From Gammaproteobacteria bacterium (GTDB lineage Bacteria; Pseudomonadota; Gammaproteobacteria; Steroidobacterales; JABDKV01): a DNA stretch of 7,942 nucleotides. The notes below the pieces were generated by a model that was not told the origin of the DNA, ran no database searches, and worked only from the letters and a program-made list of their open reading frames with translations. Below are positions 4,530 through 7,942 of this stretch, one piece after another; within the stretch, counting starts at the first letter, position 1, and each line of letters opens with the position of its first letter. Made by a program: the position numbers and the translations under genes. The DNA lies in the NCBI GenBank assembly GCA_029862285.1, contig JAOTXR010000084.1, positions 1 through 7,942 on the forward strand, read 5' to 3'.

Positions 4530-6119
4530 ATGAATTCAGATCGGATTTCGAATTTCGCGACTGTTGATCCCTTCAATGGAATGACCGGCGACGCCCCCGG
4601 TCAGGTCATGAATCTGGTCGGTGGCAACTGGTTCGCTGACCAGCAACTTCGGGCTGACATTCCAGATCCGATCTCCGGGAGTCGTTTCATTGATGTGCCC
4701 GATACGAGGGATCTGGCGCCTTTTTTACGGAGCTTCGCGAGCTGTCCCAAGACAGGGCTGCACAATCCCCTCAAAAATACAGATCGTTACCCCCATCTTG
4801 GCCGTGTCTGCGCTCGGGCCGCGGCGTTGCTGGCAAACGACGACGTCGAATCCTATTTCGCAAAACTGATACAAAGGGTGATGCCCAAGAGCTGGCAGCA
4901 ATGCCTTAACGAGGTGGTTGTCACCCGGGTATTTCTGGAGAACTTTGCGGGCGACGGTGTTCGCTTTCTCGGACGCGGCTTTTCCAATCCCGGTGATGTG
5001 ACAGGGCAGGAGTCGCGCGGATATCGCTGGCCATACGGGCCCGTCGTGGTCATCGCTCCCTTCAACTTTCCGTTGGAAATACCGGCACTGCAGGCACTGG
5101 GCGCGCTGTTCATGGGCAACAGGCCATTGGTCAAGGTGGATTCAAAGGTCAGCGTTGTATTTGAGCAATTCCTGCGTCTTCTCATTCACAGTGGCCTGTC
5201 GCCGAACGACATCGATCTTATTCATTGTCGTGGCGAACGCATGGGAGAAGTACTCGACGCCCTTAAAGAGCATGTTCGCATGATTCAGTTCACGGGCTCG
5301 AGCGATATTGCAGAGATCATTGCACGAAAAGTAAATGGCGCCGTTCGCCTCGAAGATGCGGGTTTCGATTGGAAGATCATTGGCCCGGATTTCGAGGAAC
5401 GATGGCTGGATTACGTTGCCTGGCAGGCGGACGAAGATGCATACAATGCATCAGGACAGAAATGCTCGGCGCAGAGCATACTTTTTGTGCATGATAATTG
5501 GTCCAGCCAGCTAATTCCAAAACTCAAGACGCTGGCGGCGCGCCGCAGTCTTGGCGACCTGTCCATTGGCCCGGTTTTGTCGTGGACCAACGACCAGATC
5601 AAAGAGCATATTGATGCGACGCTAAGTGTGCCTGGTGCGGAGCTGCTGTTCGGTGGGTCGCCCATTGACGGGCATGACATACCTGCTTGCTATGGCGCGT
5701 ATGAGCCCACGGCGATTCGCGTGCCATTGTCTGCTGTGTGCGGGAAGGATTTTGAACTTCTGACGACAGAGCTCTTTGGGCCGTTCCAGATCATCAGCAC
5801 CTATGGTGACGATGACATTCCGGTGCTGTTGGGTTTACTCGAACGAATGTCACATCATCTGACGGCTGCGGTCGTCAGTGCGGACCCGGTATTTCAAAAC
5901 CGAATCCTGTCCGCGACCGTCAACGGAACCACATATTGCGGTATGCGCGCGCGAACGACAGGTGCGCCCCAGAACCACTGGTTCGGACCGTCGGGGGACC
6001 CGCGAGCGGCAGGTATTGGGACACCCGAGGCTATCATCAGTACCTGGAGCGGGCACCGGGAAATCATCATGGATCAGGGCGACCTGCCGCATGACTGGCA
6101 AACGCCACCGCTGAGCTAA
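4530..6119 (+). CDS. Delta-1-pyrroline-5-carboxylate dehydrogenase, plant-type ALDH12 family
   Basis: The product (529 residues) is an NAD(P)-dependent aldehyde dehydrogenase expected to oxidise L-glutamate gamma-semialdehyde (from pyrroline-5-carboxylate) to glutamate, the second step of proline breakdown. It lines up nearly end to end, from memory, with plant mitochondrial P5C dehydrogenase (ALDH12A1). Shared blocks include CPKTGLHNP (72-80), LIQRVMPKSWQQ (113-124), GYRWPYGP (164-171), PFNFPLEIP (177-185), KVDSKVS (202-208), FTGSS (254-258), RLEDAGFDWK (273-282), GQKCSAQS (309-316) with catalytic Cys312, ELFGPFQI (414-421), NGTTYCGMR (465-473), RTTGAPQNHWFGPSGDPR (475-492) and GIGTPEAI (495-502). 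The general-base position appears to be Glu275. Homology begins near QVMNLVGGNW (25-34). Residues 1-24 look unconserved, and no Shine-Dalgarno sequence precedes the ATG at 4530, so ATGs at 4581 or 4608 are possible starts. No proline dehydrogenase gene is adjacent. It converges on the crotonase gene. Confidence 0.92.
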   Translation: MNSDRISNFATVDPFNGMTGDAPGQVMNLVGGNWFADQQLRADIPDPISGSRFIDVPDTRDLAPFLRSFASCPKTGLHNPLKNTDRYPHLGRVCARAAALLANDDVESYFAKLIQRVMPKSWQQCLNEVVVTRVFLENFAGDGVRFLGRGFSNPGDVTGQESRGYRWPYGPVVVIAPFNFPLEIPALQALGALFMGNRPLVKVDSKVSVVFEQFLRLLIHSGLSPNDIDLIHCRGERMGEVLDALKEHVRMIQFTGSSDIAEIIARKVNGAVRLEDAGFDWKIIGPDFEERWLDYVAWQADEDAYNASGQKCSAQSILFVHDNWSSQLIPKLKTLAARRSLGDLSIGPVLSWTNDQIKEHIDATLSVPGAELLFGGSPIDGHDIPACYGAYEPTAIRVPLSAVCGKDFELLTTELFGPFQIISTYGDDDIPVLLGLLERMSHHLTAAVVSADPVFQNRILSATVNGTTYCGMRARTTGAPQNHWFGPSGDPRAAGIGTPEAIISTWSGHREIIMDQGDLPHDWQTPPLS

Positions 6120-6176
6120 ACCGGGTCGGCGATAGATTCACCGCCGGGTGCGCCGGGCTAAAGAGCTGCCGGGGAG

Positions 6177-6992
6177 CTACAGGGGCGAGTCGGGGTCGAA
6201 GTCGGGCGACCGTTTCTCGCGCGCCGCGCTCAGGCCCTCGCGAACGTCGGGCTGCCGAAAACCCATAAATTCCAGCGCCAGTGAAGCATCGAAAGCAGGG
6301 CCGGCATTTCTCAGCCAGTTATTGAGGGCGTACTTGGTCCAGCGAATCGCGCTGGGGCTGGCGGTGGCGAGTTGGCGCGCAACGCCCAGTGCACGATCGT
6401 ACAATTCGGCATCCTCGACACACAGCGACACCAGACCGATGCGTTCAGCCTCCGTGCCGTCGAGGGCCTCGTTAGTAAGCAGGTAATACTTTGCCTTTGC
6501 CATGCCACACAACAACGGCCAGATCAGTACGGCATGATCGCCGGCAGCCACACCGAGCCGGGTATGACCGTCGAGGATTTTCGCACTGCGCCCGGCGACT
6601 GAAACATCGGCGAGCAGTGCGACGGCCAGACCTGCGCCGACGGCCGGGCCCTGGATAGCCGATACGACCGGCTTGGAACAATTGACGATGTTGTATACCA
6701 GGTCGCGGGCTTCTTTCCATACCCGGGCCAACGTCTGGTCGTCGTCAATCATCGCCTCGATGAGCTCGTAATCTCCACCCGACGAAAAGGCCTTGCCGTC
6801 GCCTCGAACCAGTACAGCGGACACCTCGTCATCGAGATCGATCTCGCGCCAGACGTATGCGAGTTGGCGATGCATTGCGGCATCGGCCGCATTCAGGCGC
6901 TGATCTTTACTCAGCACTATTTCCAGGATGCCATCGGCGAGATCGTTGAAGACCAGCGACGAAAATGTGTTCGCATAACGCGCGATATCCAT
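6177..6992 (-). CDS. Enoyl-CoA hydratase/isomerase (crotonase) family protein lacking both classical catalytic glutamates
   Basis: The product (271 residues) has the crotonase fold, whose members bind acyl-CoA and stabilise an enolate in an oxyanion hole. Visible are [14 protein letters not shown] (68-81), [24 protein letters not shown] (107-130), [21 protein letters not shown] (141-161) and [13 protein letters not shown] (176-188). Aligned by eye with mitochondrial enoyl-CoA hydratase, Glu144 (GGGCE) falls on Ala123 and Glu164 (QPE) on His143, so ordinary water addition is doubtful. An isomerase, hydrolase, lyase or unusual hydratase is possible; the DxHxRxGxxAGD...WPL block is common in a large uncharacterised crotonase subgroup. 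The ATG at 6992 is chosen because it follows the thiolase stop by 2 bases and has GAGAGG (7001-7006) eight bases upstream. An in-frame ATG at 7052 would lie inside the thiolase gene and add a non-family N-terminus. It is cotranscribed with the thiolase. The 57 bases to the convergent ALDH12 stop show no clear terminator. Confidence 0.88.
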   Translation of the reverse strand: MDIARYANTFSSLVFNDLADGILEIVLSKDQRLNAADAAMHRQLAYVWREIDLDDEVSAVLVRGDGKAFSSGGDYELIEAMIDDDQTLARVWKEARDLVYNIVNCSKPVVSAIQGPAVGAGLAVALLADVSVAGRSAKILDGHTRLGVAAGDHAVLIWPLLCGMAKAKYYLLTNEALDGTEAERIGLVSLCVEDAELYDRALGVARQLATASPSAIRWTKYALNNWLRNAGPAFDASLALEFMGFRQPDVREGLSAAREKRSPDFDPDSPL

Positions 6993-6994
6993 GG

Positions 6995-7942
6995 CTACAC
7001 CCTCTCGATGATCATTGCGATGCCCTGGCCGACACCAATACACATGGTGCAAAGACCATAACGCCCGCCGGTATCACGTAAATGACAGGCGGCAGTCGTT
7101 ACCAGGCGGGCGCCGGACATTCCCAACGGGTGTCCCAGCGCAATCGCGCCGCCATTGGGATTAACGTGTGCGGCATCGTCGGCGAGCCCCAGTTCACGCA
7201 GGACAGCGAGAGACTGGGAGGCAAAGGCTTCGTTTAGTTCGATCGTGTCCATTTGATTGAGACCCAGTCCGCTGCGCGCAAGCGCTTTTCTGCTTGCAGG
7301 TGCCGGACCGATACCCATGATGCGCGGCTCCACCCCGGCAACACTGGTTACCACAACCCGGGCTATCGGTTCCAGATCATGCGCCTTCGCTGCCGCTTCG
7401 GATGCGACGATCAGCGCGCAGGCGCCATCGTTTACGCCGGAGGCATTGCCGGCAGTTACTGTGCCGTTATCGCGAAACGGGGTCCGCAGTTTTGCCAGTT
7501 TTTCCAGGGTGGTGTCCGGTCGCGGATGCTCGTCCGTTGCGACAATCAGTGCGGGGCCTTTGCGTTGAGGGATTTCCACGGGGACGATTTCGTTGGCAAA
7601 AAATCCCCTTTTCTGTGCGGCCGCTGCTCTTTTCTGGCTGCGCAATGCAAACGCGTCCTGGTCGGCACGGCTTATACCGAATTCAGCGGCAACATTCTCA
7701 CCGGTCTCCGGCATCGAATCGACACCGTATTGTGATTTCAGCACCGGATTGACGAAGCGCCAGCCTATCGTCGTGTCGTAGGTTTCTGTGCGGCGGCTGA
7801 ATGCTGTGTCCGACTTGGCTGTCACAAACGGAGCCCGCGACATCGACTCGACTCCGCCGGCGATAATCAGATCTGCTTCGCTCGTCTTGATGCATCTCGC
7901 CGCCATGGCAATTGCATCCATGCCGGAACCACAAAGCCGGTT
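6995..7942 (-). CDS. pcaF: 3-oxoadipyl-CoA-type thiolase (PcaF/PaaJ family), N-terminus beyond the right edge
   Basis: The frame is open to the last base; 315 C-terminal residues are present and about 85-90 are missing compared with the roughly 400-residue family. Thiolases cleave beta-ketoacyl-CoA with CoA; PcaF/PaaJ split 3-oxoadipyl-CoA into succinyl-CoA and acetyl-CoA in beta-ketoadipate and phenylacetate degradation. The nucleophilic Cys is in NRLCGSG at the very edge (partial residue 4). Others are [29 protein letters not shown] (catalytic His271) and [10 protein letters not shown] (acid/base Cys301). IGWRFVNP and [17 protein letters not shown] closely resemble PcaF as I recall it, more than generic acetoacetyl-CoA thiolases. 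It ends 2 bases before the crotonase start, so it is the upstream gene of that pair. Whether it serves beta-ketoadipate, phenylacetate or adipate breakdown depends on genes to the right, and a general acetyl-CoA acetyltransferase role remains possible. Confidence 0.9.
   Translation of the reverse strand, partial: NRLCGSGMDAIAMAARCIKTSEADLIIAGGVESMSRAPFVTAKSDTAFSRRTETYDTTIGWRFVNPVLKSQYGVDSMPETGENVAAEFGISRADQDAFALRSQKRAAAAQKRGFFANEIVPVEIPQRKGPALIVATDEHPRPDTTLEKLAKLRTPFRDNGTVTAGNASGVNDGACALIVASEAAAKAHDLEPIARVVVTSVAGVEPRIMGIGPAPASRKALARSGLGLNQMDTIELNEAFASQSLAVLRELGLADDAAHVNPNGGAIALGHPLGMSGARLVTTAACHLRDTGGRYGLCTMCIGVGQGIAMIIERV
7001..7006 (-). promoter_or_regulatory. Ribosome-binding site for the crotonase gene inside the thiolase 3' end
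   Basis: GAGAGG on the minus strand, within the last thiolase codons, ends eight bases before the crotonase ATG at 6992. It decides that start over the upstream in-frame ATG at 7052. Confidence 0.7.

Noticed and set aside
4246..4533. 95-codon plus-strand open frame, and a similar 64-codon frame at 4373-4567, before the ALDH12 gene
   Set aside because: The longer frame runs through the perfect terminator hairpin; both have low-complexity, Arg/Gly/Pro-rich products typical of non-coding GC-rich DNA and show no recognisable domain.
6120..6176. Bidirectional terminator between the convergent ALDH12 and crotonase genes
   Set aside because: The CGCCGGG motifs are direct, not inverted, repeats, and there is no T tract; only a 4-bp AGCT inverted pair remains.
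6993..7052. In-frame extension of the crotonase to an ATG at 7052 ([10 protein letters not shown]...)
   Set aside because: It overlaps the thiolase 3' end, has no family similarity, and the ATG at 6992 has its own ribosome-binding site.
1..7942. Mobile elements, CRISPR arrays, tRNA or rRNA genes
   Set aside because: No transposase or integrase frames, no spaced repeats and no tRNA/rRNA signatures were seen by reading both strands.

Overview
The window looks like ordinary chromosomal DNA of a GC-rich Gram-negative bacterium, most likely a gammaproteobacterium. The grounds are a PEP-CTERM/exosortase-type sorting tail, a lipoprotein signal, a PgpA lipid phosphatase, a periplasmic PQQ-type sugar dehydrogenase and a beta-ketoadipate-type thiolase. 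The taxon is inferred from the gene set. No mobile element, CRISPR array, tRNA or rRNA is visible. Coding density is high, and only one stretch longer than 300 bases (4146-4529) lacks a recognisable protein gene.

Left block, minus strand (1-3089). Reading leftwards these are a secreted PQQ-dependent aldose sugar dehydrogenase (3089-2007), a lipoprotein FAD:protein FMN transferase ApbE (1988-957) and, after a 165-base gap, a PEP-CTERM secreted protein (791 to beyond base 1). The first two are probably one transcript: only 18 bases separate them, they are in the same reading frame, and the second begins with TTG. All three products are predicted to act outside the cytoplasm.

Centre, plus strand (3090-4529). 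A short divergent regulatory region contains a perfect 10-bp palindrome and a 13-bp tandem duplication that copies a start codon. It leads into a four-helix membrane protein of unknown function, which overlaps by 8 bases the gene for phosphatidylglycerophosphatase A (pgpA). The following 384-base non-coding stretch holds a nested stem-loop domain ending in a very strong Rho-independent terminator (a candidate small RNA or processed 3' UTR). After that come a second GC-rich hairpin and a weak promoter-like site over a CCCGGG palindrome.

Right block (4530-7942). A plus-strand gene encodes an aldehyde dehydrogenase that closely matches, from memory, the plant mitochondrial delta-1-pyrroline-5-carboxylate dehydrogenase family (ALDH12). 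It converges on a minus-strand pair: a 3-oxoadipyl-CoA-type thiolase (cut by the right edge) followed 2 bases later by a crotonase-fold protein that lacks both classical hydratase glutamates. The thiolase/crotonase pair suggests degradation of an aromatic or dicarboxylic acid to acetyl-CoA and succinyl-CoA; the ALDH12 enzyme would turn proline-derived glutamate semialdehyde into glutamate.

I see no clear previously undescribed multi-gene system. The most interesting points are the plant-type ALDH12 enzyme standing alone in a bacterium, the structured RNA-like region after pgpA, the start-codon duplication at 3152-3179, and the glutamate-less crotonase coupled to the thiolase.
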